This document shows, piece after piece, positions 41,941 to 52,667 of a DNA stretch of 64,000 bases. Origin of the DNA: JAJKJG01 sp036389455 (GTDB taxonomy: Bacteria > Pseudomonadota > Alphaproteobacteria > Rhizobiales > Beijerinckiaceae); the NCBI GenBank assembly GCA_036389455.1, contig DASVPW010000112.1, positions 3,859-67,858 of the forward strand, written 5' to 3'. Within the stretch, counting starts at the first letter, position 1; every line of letters begins with the position of its first letter. The notes below the pieces were generated by a model. That model did not search any database and was not told the DNA's origin. It worked only from the letters and a program-made list of their open reading frames with translations. The position numbers and the translations under genes were made by a program.

Positions 41941-42723
41941 TCAGTCGTTGCGGCTTCCGAACAGGGAGAGCAGGAACTGGAACATGTTGATGAAGTCGAG
42001 GTACAGCGTCAGCGCGCCGAAGATCGAGGCCTTGGCGGCGGCCTCGCCGTCGTAGTCGCCGTAGATGTACATCTCCTTCAGCTTCTGCGTGTCGTAGGCG
42101 GTCAGCCCCGCGAAGATCAGCACGCCGATGGCCGAGATCGCGAACTGTAGGGCCGGCGACTGCATGAAAGCGTTGACCAGCATGGCGAGGATCAGGCCGA
42201 TCAAGCCCATCAGCAGGAACGAGCCCATGCCCGACAGGCTGCGCTGAGTGGTGTAACCCCACAGGCTGAGCGAGCCAAAGGCCGCCGCCGTGATGAAGAA
42301 CACCTGGACGACGCTCGCGCCGGTGTAGCGGATGAGGAGCGTCGAGAGCGAGGCGCCCATCACCGCCGCGAAGGCGAAGAAGGTCGTCCGCGCCGCCGCC
42401 GCCGACATGCGGTCCATCCGGAACGAGAAGAAGAAGATGAAGGCGAGCGGCGCGAGCGCCACCACCCACATCAGCGGGGTCGCGTAGAGGGTGCGGCCGA
42501 ACTCGGTCAGGTAGATCGAGCCGATACGGCCGGCCGCCCCGGCAGGCCCGCTCGCGACCGCGAGCTTGTTGACGCCGAGGGCGACAAGCGCCGAGATCGC
42601 GAGCCCCAGGACCATGTTGTTGTACACGCCCAGCATGAAGGCGCGCAGGCCCTGGTCGACCTCCGCCTGCGTCCGGGTGGCCGTCGTCCCCCAGGCATAG
42701 GGGTTGGGGTTGAACTGCTGCAT
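41941..42723 (-). CDS. Bax inhibitor-1/YccA family membrane protein
   Basis: 260 aa from ATG 42723, with AGAGGAC upstream; the open frame further 5' is not conserved. Seven hydrophobic segments, with the family C-terminal signature GLTAYDTQKLKEMY, whose Asp is part of the pH-sensing/Ca-leak pair, and YLDFINMFQFLLSLFG. It sits in the inner membrane; bacterial members are linked to Ca leak and FtsH modulation. The exact role is unknown. It is followed by a strong terminator. Confidence 0.93.
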   Translation of the reverse strand: MQQFNPNPYAWGTTATRTQAEVDQGLRAFMLGVYNNMVLGLAISALVALGVNKLAVASGPAGAAGRIGSIYLTEFGRTLYATPLMWVVALAPLAFIFFFSFRMDRMSAAAARTTFFAFAAVMGASLSTLLIRYTGASVVQVFFITAAAFGSLSLWGYTTQRSLSGMGSFLLMGLIGLILAMLVNAFMQSPALQFAISAIGVLIFAGLTAYDTQKLKEMYIYGDYDGEAAAKASIFGALTLYLDFINMFQFLLSLFGSRND

Positions 42724-42909
42724 GGGAGTCCTCTGAACTCTCTTGCGCGTGGAATCCGGTTGAGGGGGCGCACGCGTCCCCGGCGCCGGGGTCGGCGCCT
42801 TAGACGAAAATATGATGCGAACCGGACTTCTCCGCAAGAGGCGGGGCCGTAAGCGCGGCCGGGAGGAGCCCGGCGTCCGCGGCAGAAGTTAACGGATTGG
42901 CGCCAAGAG

Positions 42910-43233
42910 CTAATCCAGACCGAGCTGAAGGCGGACGGCGCCCTCGACGGCGTGCATCTCGGCGTCTCCGATCCGGCCGATGAAGCCACGGAGACGGCTC
43001 TTGTCGACGGTCCGGATCTGGTCCGCGACGGCCTTGGACAGGTTGCCGTCGACTGTAACCAGCGCCTCGGAAGGGTAGACCCGGCGTGCGTTGGACGTGA
43101 CCGGCACGATCTGGACACGGTTGTTCTGGGCGTTGGAGCGGTCGTTGGAGACGATGACCGCCGGGCGAGTCTTGCCGATCTCGCCTCCGATGGCGGGCTC
43201 GAGGGCCACCCACCACACGTCACCGCGGCGCAT
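42910..43233 (-). CDS. MazF/PemK-type mRNA interferase toxin
   Basis: 107 aa, usual length. MRRGDVWWVALEP, GKTRPAVIVSNDRSNAQNN and VQIVPVTSNARRVYPSE are the standard MazF blocks, including the Arg and the Thr/Ser of the endoribonuclease site. It cleaves mRNA at short sequence motifs when unbound by its antitoxin. Its start overlaps the antitoxin gene by 14 nt, so translation is coupled. Confidence 0.92.
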   Translation of the reverse strand: MRRGDVWWVALEPAIGGEIGKTRPAVIVSNDRSNAQNNRVQIVPVTSNARRVYPSEALVTVDGNLSKAVADQIRTVDKSRLRGFIGRIGDAEMHAVEGAVRLQLGLD

Positions 43234-43537
43234 TCTTCTTCCAAGCCTCGTAGCGCGTCCGCCACTCGTTCCAGTCGTCCGAGAAGCCTTCGTCGGGCGC
43301 AGTCTCCGTCCAGGCCCGCATCTCGGCCGCGTACTCCGGGTCCGCCGCTTCCTCGGCCGCCTTCTGCCGGTATTGCTCTTCCAGCCAATCCTCCCACCCG
43401 GGATCGCTGGGATTGGGGCGGACTACGTGCGGACGCGCCAGATTCTCGAGGAAGCGCCCGATGCCGCGCTTCCCGACCCGGCGCTGGAGGCCCTCGTAGA
43501 ACTCGTCCGAAACCTGGATCGTCAGCTTCTTGGCCAT
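43220..43537 (-). CDS. antitoxin with RHH-like N-terminus, partner of the MazF-type toxin
   Basis: 105 aa. Residues about 3-40 (KKLTIQVSDEFYEGLQRRVG then GIGRFLENLARPH) fit a ribbon-helix-helix DNA-binding fold. The acidic, Trp-rich tail (GWEDWLEEQYRQ, MRAWTETAPDEGFSDDWNEW) is suited to wrap and neutralise the basic toxin. Directly over the start codon lies a perfect inverted repeat that could be the autorepression operator. No ribosome site precedes the ATG, and the -10 hexamer is only 8 nt away, so the mRNA may be leaderless. It is longer than MazE (about 80 aa) and not obviously homologous to it. Confidence 0.85.
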   Translation of the reverse strand: MAKKLTIQVSDEFYEGLQRRVGKRGIGRFLENLARPHVVRPNPSDPGWEDWLEEQYRQKAAEEAADPEYAAEMRAWTETAPDEGFSDDWNEWRTRYEAWKKNAPR

Positions 43538-43557
43538 TTACGTAATCTATACGTAAA
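43537..43557 (-). promoter_or_regulatory. toxin-antitoxin operator/promoter
   Basis: TTTACGTA-ATCTA-TACGTAAA (43537-43544 and 43550-43557) is a perfect 8-bp inverted repeat with 5-nt spacer, overlapping the antitoxin start codon. Within it the minus strand reads TATAGA (43546-43551), a candidate -10 eight bases before the ATG. Occupancy by the antitoxin would block both transcription and access to the start. Confidence 0.65.
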
Positions 43558-43578
43558 CGGCTGCTCCGCCAAGCGCAC

Positions 43579-46458
<2,880 letters not shown>

Positions 46459-46706
46459 CTCAAACCTGTCGTCGAACCATGGAGGGGGAAGCGGTCGGGC
46501 CGCCTTATAGACCTAATCATCGCAAGGCGCATCCGAAAGGCCGGCGCGCCGAGGCTCCGTGCCGGAGCGCACGTCCCGGCGGCGGTTCGAGGAACGTTCC
46601 GGGCACGGGGTTGTGATCGGGGCTCGACCTTCGTCGAGCTTGCCCGAAGGCCCATCCCCTCCCAAGAGTTGCCGCCCACCAGAACGACAAGCACAGTGGA
46701 GGAATC

Positions 46707-47918
46707 ATGCGCTTCGCCCGTTCGGCCGCCCTCGCGGCCTTTCTCGCTTCGCCGCTCGCGGCTCAAGGGGCCCTTGCCCAGGTCTCCGACAACACCGTCA
46801 AGATCGGCATCCTCAACGACCAATCGGGGGTCTATGCCGACTTCGGCGGCAAGTGGTCCTACGAGGCCGCCCGGATGGCGGTCGAGGACTTCGGCGGCAA
46901 GGTGCTGAACGCGCCGATCGAGGTCATCACGGCCGACCACCAGAACAAGCCCGACGTCGCCTCGAACCTCGCCCGCCAGTGGTACGACACCGAGCACGTC
47001 GACGCCATCATGGAGCTGACGACCTCGTCGGTCGCGCTCGCGATCCAGCAGCTCTCGAAGGAGAAGAAGAAGATCAACATCGTGACCGGCGCGGCGACCA
47101 CGGACCTCACCGGCAAGGCCTGCACGCCGTACGGGTTCCACTGGGCCTACGACAACCGGGCGCTCGCGGTCGGCACCGGCGGGGCGCTCGTCGAGAAGGG
47201 CGGCGACACCTGGTTCTTCATCACGGCCGACTACGCCTTCGGCCATTCGCTCGAAGCCGAGACCGGGCGCTACGTCACCTCGAAGGGCGGCAAGGTGGTG
47301 GGTGCCGTGCGCCACCCCCTGAGCGCGCCGGACTTCTCGTCCTTCCTGCTCCAGGCGCAGGCCTCGAAGGCCAAGGTGGTCGGCTTCGCCAACGCCGGCC
47401 TCGACACCTCGAACTCGATCAAGCAGGCGGCGGAGTTCGGCATCGTCCAGGGCGGGCAGCGGCTCGCGGCGCTGCTCTTCACCCTCGCCGAGGTTCACGG
47501 CCTCGGGCTCCAGGCGGCGCAGGGACTCGTGCTGACGGAAGGCTATTATTGGGACCTCGACGACCAGACCCGTGCCTTTGCCAAGCGCTTCATGGAGCGC
47601 ACCGGGCGCATGCCCAACATGGTCCAGGCCGGCACCTACTCGGCCGTGACCCAGTACCTCAAGGCGGTCCAGGCCGCCGGCACCGACGAGACCGAGGCGG
47701 TCGCGAAGAAGCTGCACGAGATGCCGGTCGAGGACTTCTTCGCCAAGAAGGGCAAGGTGCTCCAGAACGGGCGCATGGTGCACGACATGTACCTGTTCGA
47801 GGTCAAGAAGCCGTCCGAATCGAAGGGCGCCTGGGACTATTACAAGCACCTCTCGACGATCCCTGGCGACCTCGCCTTCTCGACCGTGCAGGAGAGCGGC
47901 TGCGCGCTGACGCAGTAA
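46707..47918 (+). CDS. branched-chain amino-acid-type ABC transporter binding protein (LivJ family)
   Basis: 403 aa; ATG 46707 with GGAGG upstream. Signal peptide ends near AAQGALAQ (about residue 26). Peripla_BP_6 fold: VKIGILNDQSGVYADFGGKW, EVITADHQNKPDVASNLARQ, ITADYAFGHSLEAETGRYV. Several members of this subgroup in methylotrophs and rhizobia bind amides, urea or aromatic compounds rather than Leu/Ile/Val. No liv permeases are adjacent, so the ligand is open. It is followed by a GC-rich hairpin and then by the parvulin gene. Confidence 0.9.
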   Translation: MRFARSAALAAFLASPLAAQGALAQVSDNTVKIGILNDQSGVYADFGGKWSYEAARMAVEDFGGKVLNAPIEVITADHQNKPDVASNLARQWYDTEHVDAIMELTTSSVALAIQQLSKEKKKINIVTGAATTDLTGKACTPYGFHWAYDNRALAVGTGGALVEKGGDTWFFITADYAFGHSLEAETGRYVTSKGGKVVGAVRHPLSAPDFSSFLLQAQASKAKVVGFANAGLDTSNSIKQAAEFGIVQGGQRLAALLFTLAEVHGLGLQAAQGLVLTEGYYWDLDDQTRAFAKRFMERTGRMPNMVQAGTYSAVTQYLKAVQAAGTDETEAVAKKLHEMPVEDFFAKKGKVLQNGRMVHDMYLFEVKKPSESKGAWDYYKHLSTIPGDLAFSTVQESGCALTQ

Positions 47919-47947
47919 GAGAGTCGCGCTGCCGCTCTCCCCATCCC

Positions 47948-47976
47948 AAGCCCCTCCCTCGAAGGGGGAGGGGCTT
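47948..47976. terminator. hairpin / intergenic repeat after the binding-protein gene
   Basis: An 11-bp perfect stem AAGCCCCTCCC / GGGAGGGGCTT with a 7-nt loop. No T-run follows. It resembles a half unit of the palindromic repeats at 24.9 and 27.4 kb and lies in the 154-nt gap between two plus-strand genes. Confidence 0.5.
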
Positions 47977-48072
47977 GTCGCGCTGCGACTTCCCGCGCCT
48001 TGCAAACGCCCGAAAGCTCCGGCAGTGAGGCGCCAATCCGGACATCACGCACCGTCACGTCAAGGAGCGCCC

Positions 48073-48996
48073 ATGCGTTCGACCACCCGCCTTTTCGCGC
48101 AAGCGAGCCTTCTCGCCCTCGCCCTTGCGGCCCCGCATGCCGCCGGCGCCCAGCCGAAGCCGGCCGCGCCCGCTCCGGCGGCGGCGCCGGCTTCCGCTCC
48201 CGCGCCGGGCGACAAGGTGGTGGCCCGCGCCGAAGGCGTCACCGTCACGGAGGCCGACCTCGCCATGGCGGCGGACGACCCGGCCCTGTCGCTGCCCGGC
48301 ATGACCGACGCCCAGAAGCGCGACCTCCTCGTGAGCTACATGGTCGACCTCAAGCTCGGGGCCCGCGCCGCCGAGGCCGCGAAGGTCGGCGAGGGCCCCG
48401 AGTTCGCCCGCAAGCTCGCCTATTTCCGCGACAAGCTCCTGCTCGACGACTACCTCGAGCGCGAGGTGAAGAAGACGGTGACCCCCGAGGCGGCGCGCAA
48501 GCTCTACGACGACACCGTCAAGACCATGCAGCCCGAGAACGAGGTGAGGGCGCGCCACATCCTGGTCGAGCAGGAGGACGAGGCGAAGAAGGCCTTGGCC
48601 CGCGTCAAGGGCGGCGAAGACTTCGCCAAGGTCGCCGGCGAGCTGTCCAAGGACCCGGGCTCGAAGGGCGAGGGCGGCGACCTCGGCTTCTTCGCCAAGG
48701 ACCGCATGGTCGCTCCCTTCGCCGAGGCCGCCTTCAAGCTCGAGCCCGGCCAGGTCTCGGAGCCGGTCAAGACCCAGTTCGGCTGGCACGTCATCAAGGT
48801 CGAGGAGAAGCGGGTGAAGCCCGTGCCGCCCTTCGAGGAGATGAAGGAGCAGGTCGAGCAGTACCTGACCCGCAAGGCCCAGCAGGACCTCGTCCTGAAG
48901 CTTCGCCAGAACGCCAAGATCGAGCGCCTCGACCAGCCGGCGGAGGCGAAGCCGGGCGAGGCGGGGACGGGTACGCCGGGGGCGCCGAAGCAGTAA
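48073..48996 (+). CDS. periplasmic parvulin-type peptidyl-prolyl cis-trans isomerase
   Basis: 307 aa; ATG 48073 with AAGGAG 5 nt upstream. Signal peptide ends near AAGAQP (about residue 24), then a Pro/Ala linker, SurA-like helical N-domain, and one parvulin domain: RARHILVEQEDEAKKALARV, ELSKDPGSKGEGGDLGFF, VKTQFGWHVIKVEEKR. It helps folding of outer-membrane or secreted proteins. It is homologous to PrsA/PpiD-type foldases. Its stop is only 8 nt from the end of the convergent DUF4276 gene. Confidence 0.93.
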   Translation: MRSTTRLFAQASLLALALAAPHAAGAQPKPAAPAPAAAPASAPAPGDKVVARAEGVTVTEADLAMAADDPALSLPGMTDAQKRDLLVSYMVDLKLGARAAEAAKVGEGPEFARKLAYFRDKLLLDDYLEREVKKTVTPEAARKLYDDTVKTMQPENEVRARHILVEQEDEAKKALARVKGGEDFAKVAGELSKDPGSKGEGGDLGFFAKDRMVAPFAEAAFKLEPGQVSEPVKTQFGWHVIKVEEKRVKPVPPFEEMKEQVEQYLTRKAQQDLVLKLRQNAKIERLDQPAEAKPGEAGTGTPGAPKQ

Positions 48997-49004
48997 GAAG
49001 CGAC

Positions 49005-49562
49005 TCAAGGTCCCTGCAAATCAAGGAGTGTTCTAATAAACAAGCGAAAGCTATGTGAACGGCTGCGATCCGGCTGGAGGTGTGGGGCGATGCGACGCGC
49101 CAGCAAGATAGCCCCAGTCTCGTTGTGGAGTTGGTAAAACTGACGCTTGGGGTCGTCTATCCTGTCAGGATCACGAAGCGCCGGGCGTCCTCGGATTGCA
49201 TCAATGCTCCGCGAAGAAACCAAGTCGGCGGCGATTAAGGCTGGTAGATCACCCAAATACCAAGCCTCCAGTTCCCGGCATACGATGCGTACCTGTGTTC
49301 GATTGCGCTTCTCAAGAGGGACTAAGGCCAACAGCTCCCTCTTTAGCTGTATACAATCAGCAAGGTCTTGGTCATGCAGGATTAAGAATCGAACATTCTC
49401 ATCCGCCCACGCGCGGATTTTCCGAGGAAATGACCGCCGTAAGTCGGTTTTACCTTGATGCTCCAGCACCAGAACTGAATCGGAGATCTCAAATTTTGAC
49501 GCGAGCGATCGCACCAGCTCTGCGCACGATGCTTCCTCGCAAAAAACCACAACCCGCGTCAT
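49005..49562 (-). CDS. DUF4276-family TOPRIM-like protein (effector of AAA cassette)
   Basis: 185 aa. Its ATG overlaps the ATPase stop (ATGA), so it is translated with it. N-terminal VVVFCEEASCAELV supplies the acidic residue of the TOPRIM fold, and FLILHDQDLADC the DxD pair. The segment VCRELEAWYLGDLPAL is the hallmark of DUF4276. TOPRIM nucleases of OLD and PARIS-type systems use the same residues to cleave DNA or RNA. AT-rich relative to flanking genes. With the adjacent ATPase it forms a compact two-gene unit typical of anti-phage modules; nuclease activity is inferred only. Confidence 0.85.
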   Translation of the reverse strand: MTRVVVFCEEASCAELVRSLASKFEISDSVLVLEHQGKTDLRRSFPRKIRAWADENVRFLILHDQDLADCIQLKRELLALVPLEKRNRTQVRIVCRELEAWYLGDLPALIAADLVSSRSIDAIRGRPALRDPDRIDDPKRQFYQLHNETGAILLARRIAPHLQPDRSRSHSFRLFIRTLLDLQGP

Positions 49563-50746
49563 CGCGGGTCCACATCTGAAAAGAGCCCTTCCCTCCAGAG
49601 CCAGCCTGGTGCATCACCAGCATCCACAAGCGCGCGCAAATTTGCATCGCTTCGTGCGCGATTAAGAATACTGAATCCCTCTCTTTTTTTAATTGTGATA
49701 ATCGAATCTAGTGGGACCGCATTTAAAAAATCCGGAGAGTGCGTGCTCACGAATACTTGCCCGCCGCGCTGTGAGTATGCATGAAATTCTTCGGCCAATT
49801 CTTGTAAAAGAGTGGGATAAAGTTGATTTTCCGGCTCCTCTACGCACAGCAACGGATGAGATTTAGGGTCGTATAAAAGTAACAGATATGCAAACATCTT
49901 AATCGTTCCATCGGAAACGTATCGAGATATAAAAGGATCTTTGAATGAGCCGTCCTGGAACCGCAAAACTATTCGACCATCTGCAGTTTCAGTTGCATCG
50001 GCGTGGCTAACTCCTGGGACTCGCCGCTTCAAGGTTTGCAGTATTTTTTCAAACACGGGGCGGTGACGTTCATAAATATGCTGCGCGACGAGAGGTAGAT
50101 TATCTCCTGAAGGAGAAAGGTGCTCTGCATATCCGGCGTCAACGACGCCGCGAGCCTGCTGAATATGAAAATCCGAAACGTGCCAGTTTTCAATAAGTGA
50201 GCGAAATTGGCTTGCTGCCTCGAATCGCTGAAATTGACCCAAACCCTTAACCGCTAGAATATCAGGAGAATCCAGTTTTTGCTCCTCCCGTCTTTCTTCA
50301 GGTTTGCTAGTCCCAATTTCACTTTCATTTACAATCGCAGTACCGGAGCCGCGAGCAAAATCGATAAAGCGATAAGGTTTTCCGCCACCAAATCTTGTAT
50401 ACTGCAATACCTCCCGAGCCACTACGGGACCTGGACCATCATCCCCTACTTCAATTCGATAAGTGACAGTACGTTCTCCAATTTCTAATGTCATTCTTAT
50501 CTTCAATTCAATTACGATATTTTCATCCGTATGGCCGCGGGAAACCACTTCTCGAAATCCCCCTCTCTTTGCGAGAGCTTGGCGAACATTGTTTACCAAG
50601 CAATCGCGTAAAAATCCGAACACATCAAAGAAAGTGGACTTTCCAACCCCATTCGCTCCAACAAGAACACAGAAGCCGGGGACGTCATCCATAATAACGT
50701 CTTGGAAAGCTTTGAAATTACGCAGAGTGATCTGTTGGATGCGCAT
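49559..50746 (-). CDS. AAA15/AAA21 SMC-like ATPase (OLD-type)
   Basis: 395 aa. N-terminal IQQITLRNFKAFQDV and Walker A VLVGANGVGKSTFFDV begin an ABC/SMC-type head. A helical middle with the QFQRFEAASQFRSLIENWHV region follows, then the signature SRYVSDGTIKMFAYLL, Walker B PLLCVEEPENQLYP and the switch VFVSTHSPDFLNAV. These are typical of OLD-like, RecF-like ATPases in defence systems. It begins 15 nt after the leuC stop on the same strand and has no own promoter of note, so it is probably read through from leuC. The AT-rich composition shows recent acquisition. It lacks a fused TOPRIM domain; that role is taken by the next gene. Confidence 0.9.
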   Translation of the reverse strand: MRIQQITLRNFKAFQDVIMDDVPGFCVLVGANGVGKSTFFDVFGFLRDCLVNNVRQALAKRGGFREVVSRGHTDENIVIELKIRMTLEIGERTVTYRIEVGDDGPGPVVAREVLQYTRFGGGKPYRFIDFARGSGTAIVNESEIGTSKPEERREEQKLDSPDILAVKGLGQFQRFEAASQFRSLIENWHVSDFHIQQARGVVDAGYAEHLSPSGDNLPLVAQHIYERHRPVFEKILQTLKRRVPGVSHADATETADGRIVLRFQDGSFKDPFISRYVSDGTIKMFAYLLLLYDPKSHPLLCVEEPENQLYPTLLQELAEEFHAYSQRGGQVFVSTHSPDFLNAVPLDSIITIKKREGFSILNRARSDANLRALVDAGDAPGWLWREGLFSDVDPR

Positions 50747-50761
50747 GGTGTTTTAGGGCGT

Positions 50762-52168
50762 CTACGCCCAACTCCTGATATCCACGAACCGTCCCGCGAT
50801 CGCCGCCGCCGCCGCCATCGCCGGCGAGACGAGGTGGGTGCGGCCCTTGAAGCCCTGGCGGCCCTCGAAGTTGCGGTTCGAGGTCGAGGCGCAGCGCTCC
50901 TGGGGGGAGAGGCGGTCGGCGTTCATGGCGAGGCACATCGAGCAGCCGGGCTCGCGCCACTCGAACCCCGCCTCGACGAAGATTTTATCCAGCCCTTCCG
51001 CCTCGGCCTGCATCTTCACGAGGCCGGAGCCCGGCACGATCATGGCGTTGACGGTCGGCGCCACGTGCCGGCCCTGCACGACCTTCGCGACCTCGCGCAG
51101 GTCCTCGATGCGCCCGTTGGTGCAGGAGCCGATGAACACCCGGTCGAGCGCGATGTCGGTGATCTTGGTGCCCGGCGTCAGGCCCATGTACTCGAGCGCC
51201 CGGCGCTTCGAGTTGCGCTTGTTCTCGTCCGGGATGGCGTCCGGATCCGGCACAGCGCCCGTGACCGAGACCACGTCCTCGGGGCTCGTGCCCCAGGTCA
51301 CGATCGGCGGCAGCTTCCCGGCGTCGAGGCGGATCTCCTTGTCGAAGAAGGCCCTCTCGTCCGAATGGAGCGTGCGCCAGAACCGCACCGCCTCGTCCCA
51401 GGCCGCGCCCTTCGGGGCCTTCGGCCGGTCCTTCAGGTAGGCGAAGGTCTTCTCGTCCGGCGCCACGATGCCGGCCCGCGCCCCGCCCTCGATCGACATG
51501 TTGCAGACCGTCATGCGGCCTTCCATGGACAGCGCGCGGATCGCCTCGCCGGCGTACTCGATGACGTGGCCGGTGCCGCCCGCCGTGCCGATCTCGCCGA
51601 TGATCGCCAGGATGATGTCCTTCGCGGTGACGCCGGGGGGGAGCGCCCCGTCGACGGTCACGCGCATGTTCTTCGCCTTCGTCTGGATCAGCGTCTGGGT
51701 CGCGAGCACGTGCTCGACCTCGGAGGTGCCGATGCCGTGGGCGAGCGCTCCGAAGGCGCCGTGGGTCGAGGTGTGGCTGTCCCCGCACACGATGGTGGTG
51801 CCGGGCAGCGTGAAGCCCTGCTCCGGCCCGATGATGTGGACGATGCCCTGCCGGACGTCGACCTCGTCGTAGTACTCGACGCCGAACTCGCGGGCGTTCT
51901 CGGCGAGCGCCGCGACCTGGACCGCCGCCTCCGGATCGTCAATGCCGTGGGAGCGGTCGGTCGTCGGCACGTTGTGGTCGACGACCGCGAGCGTCTTCTG
52001 CGGCGCCCGGACCCGGCGCCCGGTCATGCGCAGGCCCTCGAAGGCCTGCGGGCTCGTCACCTCGTGGACGAGGTGGCGGTCGATGTAGAGGAGCGCCGTG
52101 CCGTCCGGCTGCACGTCGACGACGTGGTCGTCCCAGATCTTGTCGTAGAGGGTGCGCGGCTTGGCCAT
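50762..52168 (-). CDS. leuC: 3-isopropylmalate dehydratase large subunit
   Basis: 468 aa from ATG 52168. Aconitase-family: IVCGDSHTSTHGAFGALAHG, VFIGSCTNGRIEDLR and GCSMCLAMN supply the three Cys ligands of the [4Fe-4S] cluster. Converts 2-isopropylmalate to 3-isopropylmalate with LeuD (not in the window). The gene is preceded by a leader of about 400 nt that starts from the promoter at 52576-52604. No Leu-codon-rich attenuator peptide is apparent in the leader. Confidence 0.97.
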   Translation of the reverse strand: MAKPRTLYDKIWDDHVVDVQPDGTALLYIDRHLVHEVTSPQAFEGLRMTGRRVRAPQKTLAVVDHNVPTTDRSHGIDDPEAAVQVAALAENAREFGVEYYDEVDVRQGIVHIIGPEQGFTLPGTTIVCGDSHTSTHGAFGALAHGIGTSEVEHVLATQTLIQTKAKNMRVTVDGALPPGVTAKDIILAIIGEIGTAGGTGHVIEYAGEAIRALSMEGRMTVCNMSIEGGARAGIVAPDEKTFAYLKDRPKAPKGAAWDEAVRFWRTLHSDERAFFDKEIRLDAGKLPPIVTWGTSPEDVVSVTGAVPDPDAIPDENKRNSKRRALEYMGLTPGTKITDIALDRVFIGSCTNGRIEDLREVAKVVQGRHVAPTVNAMIVPGSGLVKMQAEAEGLDKIFVEAGFEWREPGCSMCLAMNADRLSPQERCASTSNRNFEGRQGFKGRTHLVSPAMAAAAAIAGRFVDIRSWA

Positions 52169-52520
52169 TCTCGGCGTCCTGTCGGGATCTCTTGGGATGC
52201 GCCCCATTTAGTCCGCGTTGCCCGGCAAAGGAAGTGGCGAGTCGTGCGTCATCGCTCTCGCGGCCTTGTCGGCCCGAGGCATGGGAGGCAAGAAGACCGA
52301 GGGGTGCGCGGGGCGCACAGCGAACCCGATCTTTAACTGGGCCCGCCGGCCCCGCGCACGGTGTTCTGCATCCGCTGACGAGGCCAGGCTCTCGGCCCGG
52401 CAGCCTCGGGCGGGGTCCTAAGCCCTCGGGGGTGTCCCCTTGGCTCTTCCGGCCCTCGGCTGCGTGTTCCTCGCGCGGCGCCCAGACCGGAGCATGCGTT
52501 CCCCGGCGCGGCACCGATCC
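52169..52520 (-). other. leuC leader region
   Basis: About 350 nt of GC-rich sequence between the conserved promoter-proximal element and leuC. It contains a possible 41-codon Arg-rich reading frame (52418-52543), hairpin-prone stretches (for example around 52340-52352, GGGCCCGCCGGCCC), and no long conserved gene. No Leu-run peptide and no classical T-run terminator were found. Function as an RNA or peptide-mediated control region is inference. Confidence 0.45.
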
Positions 52521-52543
52521 CGCCCCACGTCACGACGCCTCAT
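52418..52543 (-). CDS. possible Arg-rich leader peptide (41 aa)
   Basis: ATG 52543 lies 7 nt after GAGGGG in the conserved element and opens a 41-codon frame starting MRRRDVGRDR with 15 Arg, ending at TAG. In the rfb copy at 14.3 kb the same frame reads ARRRDVGRGR because ATG is replaced by GCG, so coding there would need another start (for example GTG in the same frame). A short Arg-rich peptide could act by ribosome position, but nothing proves translation. A second frame (GTG-ACG-TGG-GGC-GGG) is conserved in both copies too. Confidence 0.25.
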   Translation of the reverse strand: MRRRDVGRDRCRAGERMLRSGRRARNTQPRAGRAKGTPPRA

Positions 52544-52574
52544 GAGCGCGCCCCTCGGGTGGACGGGACGGCGG
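52521..52574 (-). repeat. 54-nt promoter-proximal leader element, copy 2
   Basis: It matches 14287-14340 at 52 of 54 positions, in the same place relative to the -10. It includes GAGGGG and an ATG 7 nt later. Downstream sequence differs completely between the copies, so the element is a discrete module joined to different operons. Confidence 0.75.
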
Positions 52575-52575
52575 C

Positions 52576-52604
52576 AGACAAGCACAGGGCGGAACAGTTG
52601 TCAA
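52576..52604 (-). promoter_or_regulatory. leuC leader promoter
   Basis: Minus strand: TTGACA (52599-52604), 17-nt spacer and TTGTCT (52576-52581), a weaker -10 than in the rfb copy. An AT-rich tract with TTCCTGA lies upstream, as in the 14.36-kb promoter. The spacing to the conserved element is identical in the two promoters. Confidence 0.55.
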
Positions 52605-52640
52605 GAAAATATTCTGGACCTCAGGAAGTTTTGCTCACTG

Positions 52641-52659
52641 GTGGGCCCCGAGGGCCCAC
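52641..52659 (-). terminator. candidate terminator hairpin of tlpA
   Basis: A perfect 8-bp stem GTGGGCCC / GGGCCCAC with a 3-nt loop, just past the tlpA stop (52668). No T-run follows. It separates tlpA from the leuC promoter on the same strand. Confidence 0.5.
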
Positions 52660-52667
52660 GGAAGGGG

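Noticed and set aside
48997..49004. Attachment-site duplication flanking the AAA/DUF4276 cassette
   Set aside because: The leuC end and the ppiase end show no shared direct repeat, and no integrase or tRNA is present.
52169..52604. Leucine attenuator in front of leuC
   Set aside because: No short peptide with consecutive Leu codons and no terminator/antiterminator with a T-run were found; the only short frame is Arg-rich.
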